Shown here: positions 56,725-64,000 of the stretch, piece by piece
Layout of the letters: each line of letters starts with the position of its first letter
Position numbering within the stretch: position 1 is the first letter of the stretch
Source of the DNA: Breoghania sp. L-A4
GTDB taxonomy: Bacteria; Pseudomonadota; Alphaproteobacteria; Rhizobiales; Stappiaceae
Reading direction: 5' to 3'
Assembly: GCF_003432385.1 (NCBI RefSeq)
Contig: NZ_CP031841.1
Location: 4,366,165 to 4,430,164, forward strand
Length of the DNA: 64,000 nucleotides
Notes under the pieces: model-generated
Databases searched by the model: none
What the model saw: only the letters and a program-made list of their open reading frames with translations
What the model was told of the DNA's origin: nothing
Made by a program: the position numbers and the translations under genes

Positions 56725-57201
56725 TCAGGAGACACGCAAACCGTCGGTTCTCTCGCGCGGCGAGATGGGGGTCACCTTGCGCCGCCACATCAGCGCCGCC
56801 AGGCTCACCGCGATCAGATAGGCCAGCAGCAGATAGGCGATCAGCACATCCTCGAGCACCAACCTCCCGGTGGCGGCGACCAGACCGGCCACCACGGCGA
56901 GCAGCGCCAGCGGCCGCAGCAGGAAATTGGGTCGGAGACATCGAGCGCCATCGCGGCCACGTCGATGACGGCGATCTTGTTGGCCGGCGTATTGTCGCCG
57001 GTGCCCTTGTCGCCATAGAGCGAGACGAAGGCGCGGGAGCCATCAGCCGAAGGATGATCTCATGCGGCTTGGCCTGCGCCGTGCCGACGACGGGGCGGCC
57101 AGCAACGTGCCCGTCTCCTCGTCGAAAAACACCACCGTCCGGTTCCCCTTGACGGTCATCAGAAGCGTCGCGCGCGACGCCCCGTTTGCCTGCCGGGTCA
57201 T
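56725..57201 (-). pseudogene. Broken YncE-like beta-propeller start joined to a membrane-protein tail
   Basis: From 57201 it reads MTRQANGASRATLLMTVKGN and VVFFDEETGTLLAA. Adding one base at 57092-57095 gives PVVGTAQAKPHEIIL; a second base at 57050-57051 gives SADGSRAFVSLYGDKGTGDN and KIAVIDVAAMALDVSDP. These are one to two blades of a YncE-type propeller. After 56931 another frame continues as LRPLALLAVVAGLVAATG, LIAYLLLAYLIAVSLAALMW and RRKVTPISPRERTDG to a stop at 56725, two membrane helices unrelated to a propeller. Either a deletion fused two genes or several bases are missing. Not functional as written. Confidence 0.6.
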
Positions 57202-57357
57202 GCGTCTCTCCCCTGAAAAGGCGCGTTTCCGACGGGCCGGTTCCCCGGCTCCCTGCGGACAAGACAATCCGCGGCGCGGCGCTTTGCAAGCCCTGCCGCG
57301 CCGCGAGGCCGATGCGGCGCCGGGCTTTCCGGCGGCCTTTCACGATGCGAAAGCGCC

Positions 57358-58776
57358 TCAGCTCTCGAACCGCGTCTGACCGCGCCGGCGCTCGTCGATG
57401 GGCAGTTCCAGATGCATCGGCTGATGCGCCCGCTGCGAGCAATTGTGGCGCGGACACAGGCGGCAGTTGATGCCGATGGGCGTAAACAGGTCCGGGTCGT
57501 CGAACTGGAACTGCGCGCCGTAGACCAGCCTCGGCGCGAACTCGATGGCGCAGCCGAGCGTCACCGCCAGCCGGTTGTCCTGGCTGCGATGGCCCAGCGT
57601 CGGCCGGTCCACCGTGCGGTTGATGGTGAAATAGCGCGAGCCATCGGGCATCTCGACGAACTGCGGCAGGATGCGCCCCGGCGTGCGGAAGCTCAGATGA
57701 ATGTCCCAGCGCGGACAGGCGCCGCCGTATTCCGCCAGATGGAAGCTGGTGGCGTTGAACCGCTTGGTGACATTGCCGGCCTTGTCGATGCGTAGGAAGA
57801 AGAACGGCACCCCTTGCGCGCCCTCGCGCTGCAGCGTTGTGACCCGGTGGCAGGCCTGCTCGAAGGAGACGCCGAAGCGCGCCGCCAGATGGTCGATGTC
57901 GTAGCGGCTGGTGACGCTTTCCGCGAAAAAGCCGGTGTAGGGCATCAGCACGGCCGCGGCGAAATAGTTGGCCAGCTCCACCCGGCAGCGCGCCTGTTCG
58001 CGGGCGCCATCGACCCCGGCGCTCTCGACGATGCCGTCGATCTCCGCCTTGTGCTCGAGCAGCCCCGCCATGTGGGTGAGCTGAAAAACCTTGTTCTGGT
58101 AATCGAGCCCTTCCGACAGCAGGATCTTTTTCTCGCCCTCGTCGTAGGTGCGAACGGTGCCCGACAGCGCCGAGACCGGCACCGGGACGACATCGATGCC
58201 CATGCGGCTCTTCAGCCTTGCCTTGAGGTAGCTGTAGAACTCGTCGGTGGGGATCATCTCGCCCCGGCGAAAGGCGTCTGCGGCCTCTTCCAGCACCTCG
58301 AAATAGTTGCGGTTGCGGCGAAACAAATCGTGCACCGCGGCCTCGGGCGTGGACGACAGAACCTCGTCGACAGCCGCCACCTTGCTCTCGCCCGCCGCCA
58401 GCAATCGCTCCGTCAGCGCCCGGTAGCTTTTGTGCAGTGCCAGAAGATTGCGCGCCACCTTCGGCGCATGGTCGAGCGCCGCGCGCAGCTCCTGCAGGTC
58501 GGGCGGATCGCCGCCGAAGACAGGGTCGTTGAAAGCATTGCGCAAATCGGCGAGCACCGAGGTGGAATCGTCCTGCAGCAGCTCACGCCAGTCGACGCCA
58601 TAGACCTCCGAAAGCCGCACCAGCACCTGCACCGACAGGCTGCGCTGGTTGTTCTCCAGCAGATTGACGTAAGTGGTGCTCAGGCCGAGCGCCTTGGCCA
58701 TTTCGCCTTGGGTTTGCCTGCGTTCCCGGCGCAACTGCCGCAACCGGGGGCCGACGAATTTCTTTTCAACGGGCAT
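57358..58776 (-). CDS. XRE/M78-type acyl-CoA-responsive regulator (ScfR/RamB/PrpC-regulator family)
   Basis: A 472-residue transcription factor: XRE helix-turn-helix (about 8-62; GEMAKALGLSTTYVNLLENNQ), a long helical middle, an ImmA/IrrE (Peptidase_M78) domain around 190-310, and the C-terminal ScfR domain with the CRLCPRHNCSQRAHQPM cysteine/histidine cluster. Members regulate short-chain acyl-CoA or acetate metabolism (RamB, PccR). In the M78 region the canonical HEXXH is not present (QLTHMAGLLEHKAEID), as in other regulators of this group. Palindromic sites upstream suggest autoregulation. Confidence 0.92.
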   Translation of the reverse strand: MPVEKKFVGPRLRQLRRERRQTQGEMAKALGLSTTYVNLLENNQRSLSVQVLVRLSEVYGVDWRELLQDDSTSVLADLRNAFNDPVFGGDPPDLQELRAALDHAPKVARNLLALHKSYRALTERLLAAGESKVAAVDEVLSSTPEAAVHDLFRRNRNYFEVLEEAADAFRRGEMIPTDEFYSYLKARLKSRMGIDVVPVPVSALSGTVRTYDEGEKKILLSEGLDYQNKVFQLTHMAGLLEHKAEIDGIVESAGVDGAREQARCRVELANYFAAAVLMPYTGFFAESVTSRYDIDHLAARFGVSFEQACHRVTTLQREGAQGVPFFFLRIDKAGNVTKRFNATSFHLAEYGGACPRWDIHLSFRTPGRILPQFVEMPDGSRYFTINRTVDRPTLGHRSQDNRLAVTLGCAIEFAPRLVYGAQFQFDDPDLFTPIGINCRLCPRHNCSQRAHQPMHLELPIDERRRGQTRFES

Positions 58777-58798
58777 GGGCGGCCTGTGCGCTGCAACA

Positions 58799-58836
58799 TG
58801 TAAATTTACAAAATTACATATCCGATTTTTGTAAAT
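58799..58836. promoter_or_regulatory. Tandem TTTGTAAA-type sites upstream of the ScfR regulator gene
   Basis: A perfect palindrome tgtaaatttaca (58799-58810) is followed by tttgtaaat at 58828-58836, so TTTGTAAA/TTTACAAA half-sites recur within 38 bp, 23-60 bp before the regulator start. Related regulators (PccR) bind paired TTTGCAAA sites, so this is a plausible autoregulatory operator that could also affect the divergent aminotransferase gene. Confidence 0.65.
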
Positions 58837-59122
58837 CACACAAGTTTCACGGCAACCCGTTTCAGGTACACCTCGCCCCGGTCCGGTGATAGATCAGCGT
58901 CAGCGGCGACAGGTATGGAAGCTTCGCCGGCGGCGCGCGCAGCCATCTTGATCAGTGTCCGAGTACGCGCACCGAACCCGAGACCTTGAGGAGTGTGATG
59001 GCGCACGGGCGCCCCTCCCCAAGCGACCGCCGGCTTCCAGACGAACAGACCATAAGGCCCGACCGAGGGATCCGGACGCAGTGTCCGGCGGTGTCGCGCC
59101 ACCATCAAGAGGAAACCGCGCC

Positions 59123-60319
59123 ATGAAAACCGGCATCACTCATCTCTGCATCCCCGGGCCGACCAACATCCCCGAGAAGGTCCGCCGGGCGATGAACGTC
59201 CCCATGCAGGACATGCGCGCGCCGGACTTCCCCGAGCTGACCCTGCCGCTGTTTGCCGACGTCAAGAAGGTCTTCAAGACCGAGACCGGCACCGTGCTCC
59301 TGTTCGGCTCCTCGGGCACCGGCGCCTGGGAAGCGGCGATCTCCAACACGCTGAACGTCGGCGACAAGGTGCTGATGTCCGACTTCGGCCAGTTCTCGCA
59401 CCTGTGGATCGACATGGCCCAGCGCCTCGGCCTCGACGTCGACGCGATCGACGTGGAATGGGGCGAAGGCGTGCCGCTGGAGGCCTACCGCCAGAAACTG
59501 GAGGCCGACCGCAGCCACTCCATCAAGGCGGTCTTCGCCACCCACAACGAGACCGCCACCGGCGTCGCCTCCGACATCGCCGGCGTCCGCGCCGTGCTCG
59601 ACTCCTGCGACCACCCCGCGCTGCTGTTCGTGGACGGCGTAAGCTCCATCGGCTCGCTGGAGTTCCGCATGGAGGACTGGGGCGTCGATCTGGCGGTCGC
59701 AGGCTCCCAGAAGGGTTTCATGCTGCCCGCGGGCCTCGGCATGCTCGGCGTCAGCGCCAAGGCCATCGAGGCCTCGAAGGGCAAGACCATGCGCACCTGC
59801 TACTTCGACTTCGGCGACATGCTGGCGATGAACGCCAACGGCTACTTCCAGTACACCCCGCCGACCCAGCTGCTGCAGGGCCTGCGCGCCTCGCTTGACC
59901 TGATCTTCGAGGAAGGCCTGGAGAATATCATCGCCCGCCATCATCGCCTCGCCGAAGGCGTGCGCCGGGGCGTCAAGGGCTGGGGTCTGGACCTCTGCGC
60001 CAAGCATGAGAAATGGTACTCCGATACCGTCAGCGCCATCGTGGTTCCCGAGGGCACGGACGCCCGCGAGGTCATCAAGATCGGCTACGAGCGCTACCGC
60101 ACCTCGTTCGGCTCCGGCCTGTCCAAGGTCGCCGGCAAGGTGTTCCGCATCGGCCATCTGGGCGACCTCAACGAGGTCATGTGCCTGAGCGCGCTGGCCA
60201 GCGCCGAGATGGCCATGGCGGACGCGGGCATCAAGGTCGAGCTCGGCTCGGGCGTCGCAGCGGCCCAGGCCTGGTACCGCGACGCCAACGCCCCGGCGCT
60301 GCAGATCGCCGCCGAATAA
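59123..60319 (+). CDS. Serine-glyoxylate (or aspartate-glyoxylate) aminotransferase family enzyme
   Basis: A 398-residue class V PLP aminotransferase that aminates glyoxylate to glycine. The lysine binding PLP is in VAGSQKGFMLPAGLG; other family blocks are FIPGPTNIPEK-like CIPGPTNIPEKVRRAM, FGSSGTGAWEAA, THNETATGVASDI and FVDGVSSIGSLEFR. SgaA of the serine cycle and BhcA of the beta-hydroxyaspartate cycle are both close; none of the other bhc genes is here, so serine is the safer donor guess. The start at 59123 follows AGAGGAAA. It is divergent from the ScfR regulator, which may control it. Confidence 0.88.
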   Translation: MKTGITHLCIPGPTNIPEKVRRAMNVPMQDMRAPDFPELTLPLFADVKKVFKTETGTVLLFGSSGTGAWEAAISNTLNVGDKVLMSDFGQFSHLWIDMAQRLGLDVDAIDVEWGEGVPLEAYRQKLEADRSHSIKAVFATHNETATGVASDIAGVRAVLDSCDHPALLFVDGVSSIGSLEFRMEDWGVDLAVAGSQKGFMLPAGLGMLGVSAKAIEASKGKTMRTCYFDFGDMLAMNANGYFQYTPPTQLLQGLRASLDLIFEEGLENIIARHHRLAEGVRRGVKGWGLDLCAKHEKWYSDTVSAIVVPEGTDAREVIKIGYERYRTSFGSGLSKVAGKVFRIGHLGDLNEVMCLSALASAEMAMADAGIKVELGSGVAAAQAWYRDANAPALQIAAE

Positions 60320-60354
60320 CAGCTCCCGGGACAGCGAATTACCGCTGATGCCGG

Positions 60355-60383
60355 ATTCGGGCGGAGGATTCCTCCGCCCGAAT
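60355..60383 (+). terminator. Stem-loop after the glyoxylate aminotransferase gene
   Basis: Arms attcgggcggagga (60355-60368) and tcctccgcccgaat (60370-60383) are perfect complements (the innermost pairs would open to form the loop), followed by tgcgttt. It lies 36 bp past the stop codon and separates this gene from the next aminotransferase. Confidence 0.75.
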
Positions 60384-60516
60384 TGCGTTTGGACACTGTT
60401 CAAACGATTCCACCGCTCCCCCGTTTCCAATCCATCAAATCCGATCTAGAAATCGGCAGGCAGACACGCACCGGATTTGCGCGATCATAAGCCGGCCTGC
60501 GGACAGGGGGACAAGA

Positions 60517-61698
60517 ATGCTGAAAACAATCGGCGGCTTCGACCGCATCGGCGAGGAAAACGCCTTCGCTGTCCTCGCCCGCGCGACCGCGCTGGCGAGC
60601 CAGGGCCGGGACATCATCAACCTCGGCATCGGCCAGCCGGACTTCTCCACGCCCGGCCACATCGTGGAAGCGGCAATCAAGGCGCTGCGCGACGGTCACC
60701 ACGGCTACACGCCGGCCACCGGCATTCTCCCCTTGCGCGAGGCCGTCGCCGCCGACATCCACCGCCGCACCGGCTGCGACGTCTCGCCCGACAACGTGAT
60801 GATCGTGCCCGGCGGCAAGGTCACCATGTTCATGGCGATCCTGATGTTCGGTGCGCCCGGCGTCGACATTCTCTATCCCGATCCCGGCTTTCCCATCTAC
60901 CGCTCGATGATCGAGTTCACCGGCGCCAACCCGATTGCCGTGCCGATCCGCGAAGAAAACGAATTCGCCTTTTCCGCCAAGGAAATGCTGTCGCTGCTCA
61001 CACCCGACACGCGGCTGGTGATCGTCAATTCCCCCGCCAATCCCTGCGGCGGCGTCACGCCGAGAACCGAGATCGACATGCTGGTGGCGGGACTGGCCGA
61101 GCGGCCAGACATCGCGATTCTGTCCGACGAGATTTATGGCCAGATGACCTATGACGGCGAGGAGCACGTCTCGCTGCTGGGCTATCCGGAAATCCGCGAC
61201 CGGCTGATCCTGCTCGACGGCTGGTCGAAAACCTACGCCATGACGGGATGGCGCATGGGGTTCGCCGTGTGGCCCGACCAGCTTGTCGACAAGGCGCGCA
61301 AACTGGCCGTCAACGCCTGGTCCTGCGTCAACGCGCCCAGCCAATATGCCGGCATCGCGGCGCTCACCGGACCGCAGGACGCGGTGCACGAAATGGTCGC
61401 GGAGTTCGACGCGCGGCGCAAACTTGTCACCGCCGGTCTGAACGCCATTCCCAATGTCAGTTGCGCCACGCCGAAGGGAGCATTTTATGCGTTCCCCAAC
61501 ATCTCGGCGACCGGATGGAAGTCGAAAAAGCTCGCTTCCGCGCTTCTGGAGGAGGCCGGCGTGGCGCTGATCGGCGGACCCGATTTCGGCATTTTCGGCG
61601 AGGGTTACATCCGCGTCTCCTACGCCAATTCCCGCGCCAACATCGAGGCAGCCCTTGGCCGGATGAAGGATTTCCTCGGGGCCAACAGGCCTGCATGA
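60517..61698 (+). CDS. Class I/II PLP-dependent aminotransferase (aspartate aminotransferase-like)
   Basis: A 393-residue fold-type I aminotransferase. Family blocks are INLGIGQPDFSTPGHI, HHGYTPATGILPLREAVA, VNSPANPCGG, LSDEIYGQM and the PLP lysine in LLDGWSKTYAMTGWRMGF. The residues fit the subgroup Igamma aspartate/aromatic aminotransferases; the amino donor is not determined. It follows the glyoxylate aminotransferase after a stem-loop, so it has its own promoter or read-through expression. Start at 60517 (MLKTIGGFDRIG). Confidence 0.92.
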   Translation: MLKTIGGFDRIGEENAFAVLARATALASQGRDIINLGIGQPDFSTPGHIVEAAIKALRDGHHGYTPATGILPLREAVAADIHRRTGCDVSPDNVMIVPGGKVTMFMAILMFGAPGVDILYPDPGFPIYRSMIEFTGANPIAVPIREENEFAFSAKEMLSLLTPDTRLVIVNSPANPCGGVTPRTEIDMLVAGLAERPDIAILSDEIYGQMTYDGEEHVSLLGYPEIRDRLILLDGWSKTYAMTGWRMGFAVWPDQLVDKARKLAVNAWSCVNAPSQYAGIAALTGPQDAVHEMVAEFDARRKLVTAGLNAIPNVSCATPKGAFYAFPNISATGWKSKKLASALLEEAGVALIGGPDFGIFGEGYIRVSYANSRANIEAALGRMKDFLGANRPA

Positions 61699-62326
61699 GC
61701 GGGGACACGCCCCAGCTTCGGACGCTCGCTTCGTGCACTTCTAATTTCTGTCGAATTCGTGTCGAATTGACAGGAATTCGAAGGTTTCTTGATGGTTTTT
61801 TGACTCGAATTTGATCTGCGTGTTGAATCCCCGCAGGCGGCCGACAGAACGCCCGGGGACAACTCCGCGCGCGAAAAACTTGTCCCCGGCGGGGGTTCGC
61901 GGGGCCAGGATGGCGTCGAGAAGGGATGATCCATGGCGTGTGCCGTCCCGGTCAAGCCGGCGGTTGTGAGCTCCGTTCGTCCGACACTCTCGATGTCACC
62001 CCGGCCCCCGAGCCGAGGCCCACTATGCCGATCCAGCCGTGCCGCGGTCCGGCTTTGCGCGCAGACGCTTCCGACAGCCCGCGAGCGCCTCAACAAGCCG
62101 AGATCAGAGTAGGCCCCGGGTCAAGCCCGGGGTGACATTGGTGGGTGTTGACGATCTCATGGCGCGCAGACCGCCTGCCTAGCGTAGGCGCCGGCCTCGC
62201 ATGAGGCCGCTGCGGCAAAAAGCCGGGCGCGCGGGAACGGAAACGCGAGACGGCCGTTGAACAGGGGAATACCGGGCCGGGGCAAGGACGCGACGGCCGG
62301 AGTTTTGAGCACAAGGACCCTGTCTC
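61699..62326. other. Intergenic region with repeat sequences
   Basis: About 630 bp with no supported gene. The 61740-61810 part is AT-rich with tgtcgaatt occurring twice within 25 bp. Two inverted copies of a GC-rich repeat lie at 61996-62021 and 62112-62136. The spacer before the Pmp3 gene holds no clear promoter motif. Confidence 0.5.
61996..62136. repeat. Inverted pair of REP-like sequences
   Basis: The copy at 62112-62136 contains ccccggg-tcaag-cccgggg and ends ggtgac; the copy at 61996-62021 is its diverged reverse complement, starting gtcaccccgg. This is the common GTCACCCCGGG-type dispersed repeat of alphaproteobacteria. Confidence 0.6.
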
Positions 62327-62485
62327 ATGGATCTCATCCGCATCATCGTCGCCATCCTCCTGCCGCCGCTGGGCGTCTTTATGGAAGTCGGCGTCGGCAA
62401 GCAGTTCTTCATCAACATCGTGCTGACGCTGCTCGGCTACATCCCCGGCATCGTGCACGCGGTCTACATCATCGCGCGCCGCTGA
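62327..62485 (+). CDS. Pmp3/YqaE family small membrane protein
   Basis: A 52-residue, two-helix protein: IIVAILLPPLGVFMEVG, then FINIVLTLLGYIPGIVHAVY, with a short RR tail. This is the full Pmp3/YqaE (UPF0057) consensus, including PPLGV and GYIPGIVHA. Homologues protect membrane potential under salt or acid stress in yeast and plants. A short AAGGA lies 10 bases before the ATG. The next gene starts five bases after its stop, so the two are probably one transcript. Confidence 0.92.
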   Translation: MDLIRIIVAILLPPLGVFMEVGVGKQFFINIVLTLLGYIPGIVHAVYIIARR

Positions 62486-62489
62486 TCCC

Positions 62490-62858
62490 ATGAGCCCGCG
62501 CGACATTGAAAGGCTCGACCGGCTGGCAAGGCTGCTCGACGCCCGCTTCCAGATATTCGGCGTGCGCTTCGGTCTCGACGCGGTGCTGGGAGTGATTCCG
62601 GGGCTGGGCGATGCCGCCACGCTGCTGCCCGCGGCCTATCTCATTGTCAGCGCGCACAGGATGGGCGCGCGCAAGGCGACGCTGGTCCGCATGACGGCGA
62701 ACACCGCCGTGGACATGATCGCCGGCGCCGTTCCGGTTCTGGGCGATCTGTTCGATCTCGCCTTCAGGGCCAACATGCGCAACATCCGCCTGCTGCGCGC
62801 GGATCTGGCAAGCCGGCAGGACCCGCGACACGCCGCAGCGGCTATGGCCACGGCGTAG
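62490..62858 (+). CDS. DUF4112 family protein
   Basis: A 122-residue protein with two or so hydrophobic segments. DUF4112 hallmarks are LDRLARLLDARFQIFGVRFGLDAVLG-type opening, VIPGLGDAATLLPAAYLI, and AVPVLGDLFDLAFRANMRN, the repeated (I/V)PxLGD motif. Function unknown; often near stress or envelope genes. It starts five bases after the Pmp3 stop. Confidence 0.92.
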   Translation: MSPRDIERLDRLARLLDARFQIFGVRFGLDAVLGVIPGLGDAATLLPAAYLIVSAHRMGARKATLVRMTANTAVDMIAGAVPVLGDLFDLAFRANMRNIRLLRADLASRQDPRHAAAAMATA

Positions 62859-62872
62859 GCGGAGCCGCGCGC

Positions 62873-63307
62873 CTATTTCTTCAGAAGGTCGCGGATTTCT
62901 TCCAAAAGCGCCTGATCGCGGGTGGGTGCGGGCGGCACGTCGGGCTTGGCAGGCGAAGCGGCCTCCTTGCGGCGCAGGTTGTTGACGCCCTTGACCAGCA
63001 GGAAGACGGCGAAGGCGACGATCACGAACTTGAGGATCGCGTTGATGAACAGCCCGATGTTCCAGGTGACCGCGCCCGCCTCCTTGGCGGCGTCGACCGT
63101 CGCGTAGGGGCCTGTGGGGTCGCCCGCCTGAAGAACCACGAAGAGTTCGGAGAAATCCACATTGCCCAGCAGCAGCCCGATGGGCGGCATGATGATGTCG
63201 TCCACCATGGAGGAAACGATCGCGGTGAACGCCGCGCCAATGACAATACCGACGGCCATGTCGAGCACATTGCCCTTCATGGCGAATTCCTTGAATTCCT
63301 TGAACAT
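62873..63307 (-). CDS. mscL: Large-conductance mechanosensitive channel MscL
   Basis: A 144-residue pentameric channel that opens on membrane tension to release solutes during hypo-osmotic shock. It has the N-terminal amphipathic helix [20 protein letters not shown], first pore helix [20 protein letters not shown] with the GxxGA pattern, second helix [20 protein letters not shown], and a cytoplasmic helix ending [10 protein letters not shown]. The periplasmic loop is about 10 residues longer than in E. coli. GGGAGGACG precedes the ATG. The gene is convergent with the DUF4112 gene, 14 bp apart. Confidence 0.97.
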   Translation of the reverse strand: MFKEFKEFAMKGNVLDMAVGIVIGAAFTAIVSSMVDDIIMPPIGLLLGNVDFSELFVVLQAGDPTGPYATVDAAKEAGAVTWNIGLFINAILKFVIVAFAVFLLVKGVNNLRRKEAASPAKPDVPPAPTRDQALLEEIRDLLKK

Positions 63308-63437
63308 ATCGCGTCCTCCCGGGACTGTTCCCGCGCAAATCACATGACCGCTCACGCGCCGGCCACCCGATGACTCTGGTAGCACGGCGCATGGCGAAAA
63401 GAACATTGGCGGTTTTGCGGAGAACCGCGGCAGCGCC

Positions 63438-64000
63438 TCACGCCTTGAACGGCGTCTCCGGCACCGGGGTGACGGGGTGGCCGGTGTCGAACCAGCTCAC
63501 GAGATTGTCGATCACCAGTTGCCCCATGGCGTTGCGGGTGGGGATGGAGGCGGAGGCGACATGCGGCAGCAGCACCGCGTTGTCACACGCCATCAACGCC
63601 GCCGGCACCTTCGGCTCGAACTCGTAGACATCCAGTCCCGCGCCGGCAATCACGCGCCTGTCGAGCGCCTCGGCCAGCGCCGCTTCATCCACCACGCTGC
63701 CGCGCCCGATGTTGACGAAATAGCCGCCGGGGCCGAGCGCGGACAACACCGCGGCGTTGATGATGTGATGGGTCGCGGCCCCGCCCGGCGCCACGGAGAT
63801 CAGCACGTCGCAGGCCTTCGCCATCTCGGTGAGCGAGGCGAAATAGCGGTAGGGCACATCGGCCTGTTCGCTGCGGCCGTGGTAGACGATGCTCATGCCG
63901 CAGGCCTCGGCGCGTTTGGCCACCTGCTTGCCGATGCGGCCAAGCCCGAGAATGCCCAGCGTGCGGCCCTTCAGCGAGCCGCGCGTCAGCGGATAGGGGC
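63438..64000 (-). CDS. D-isomer-specific 2-hydroxyacid dehydrogenase, C-terminal part
   Basis: The gene enters from the right edge, so its N-terminal catalytic half is missing. Visible is the NAD(P)-binding domain with [17 protein letters not shown] (Rossmann GxGxxG), [17 protein letters not shown] (active-site arginine), the glutamate region [10 protein letters not shown] and the catalytic histidine in [10 protein letters not shown]. It reduces glyoxylate, hydroxypyruvate or another 2-oxoacid (GhrA/GhrB-like group); glyoxylate reduction would fit the aminotransferase nearby. Frame is open without interruption to the window edge. Confidence 0.93.
   Translation of the reverse strand, partial: PYPLTRGSLKGRTLGILGLGRIGKQVAKRAEACGMSIVYHGRSEQADVPYRYFASLTEMAKACDVLISVAPGGAATHHIINAAVLSALGPGGYFVNIGRGSVVDEAALAEALDRRVIAGAGLDVYEFEPKVPAALMACDNAVLLPHVASASIPTRNAMGQLVIDNLVSWFDTGHPVTPVPETPFKA

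Noticed and set aside
59123-60319. BhcA of the beta-hydroxyaspartate cycle
   Set aside because: The protein is similar to BhcA, but the dehydratase, aldolase, reductase and bhcR genes that define the cluster are absent around it, so a general serine-glyoxylate assignment is safer.
1-64000. tRNA, rRNA, CRISPR arrays, insertion sequences, prophage genes
   Set aside because: I looked on both strands for cloverleaf genes, evenly spaced direct repeats and transposase or integrase motifs and saw none I could support.

Overview
The window is high-GC, densely packed DNA that reads like an alphaproteobacterial chromosome, most likely Hyphomicrobiales. Supporting signs are family content (DUF459, DUF1007, DUF2585, DUF2937, DUF4112, DUF3309, an ScfR-type XRE/M78 regulator, a PomAB-like stator pair), several TRAP and Liv transport systems, and dispersed REP-type palindromes. 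I see no rRNA, tRNA, CRISPR array, transposase or replication origin.

Layout. 1-9.5 kb is housekeeping: the end of a DUF459 protein, a lytic transglycosylase, an outer-membrane barrel protein, the KDO-pathway isomerase KdsD, a MotA/MotB stator, an NfeD/SPFH membrane pair and ferrochelatase. 10-14.6 kb holds a divergent signalling unit: one stand-alone receiver and two tandem paralogous PAS-GAF-PAS histidine kinases. 14.6-28.3 kb is a long minus-strand block with a Liv ABC importer (livGHM, a binding protein, livF), two AMP-forming acyl-CoA ligases (one PaaK-like), an RNase T2 and, upstream, a fused indolepyruvate:ferredoxin oxidoreductase; this looks like uptake and CoA activation of organic or aromatic acids. 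28.5-37.2 kb carries two neighbouring TRAP systems, one TakP-like and probably specific for 2-oxoacids, plus a decayed chimera built from copies of two neighbouring genes. 37.5-45.2 kb has a PuuD-like amidohydrolase, a dienelactone hydrolase, a cobalt-type nitrile hydratase operon facing a NicO/RcnA metal transporter with DUF1007, and a run of tiny membrane proteins ending in DUF389. 46.6-55 kb has an amino-acid dehydrogenase, a LysR regulator, a 'mobile mystery' A/B (XRE-Fic) pair, a gamma-glutamyltransferase, small DUF genes, a WD40 protein and a His-rich COG0523 GTPase. 55.4-64 kb has a fatty acid desaturase, a broken YncE-like gene, an ScfR regulator, two aminotransferases, Pmp3, DUF4112, MscL and the end of a 2-hydroxyacid dehydrogenase.

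A cross-cutting feature: at least eight otherwise well-conserved genes are each put out of frame by a single missing base, mostly in short C or G runs, and one decayed gene has two or three more such sites. Adding one base restores full family length and, in two cases, exact gene junctions. All cases are deletions and none is an insertion, which points to sequencing undercalls rather than true decay. I therefore annotate these as genes and give the frameshift positions. The chimera at 28.8-29.3 kb is different: it has substitutions, a premature stop and recombination junctions, and is real decay.

Possible functional theme (inference): amino-acid dehydrogenase, 2-oxoacid TRAP uptake, indolepyruvate:ferredoxin oxidoreductase, arylacetate-CoA ligase and nitrile hydratase would all fit metabolism of aromatic amino acid derived acids and nitriles.
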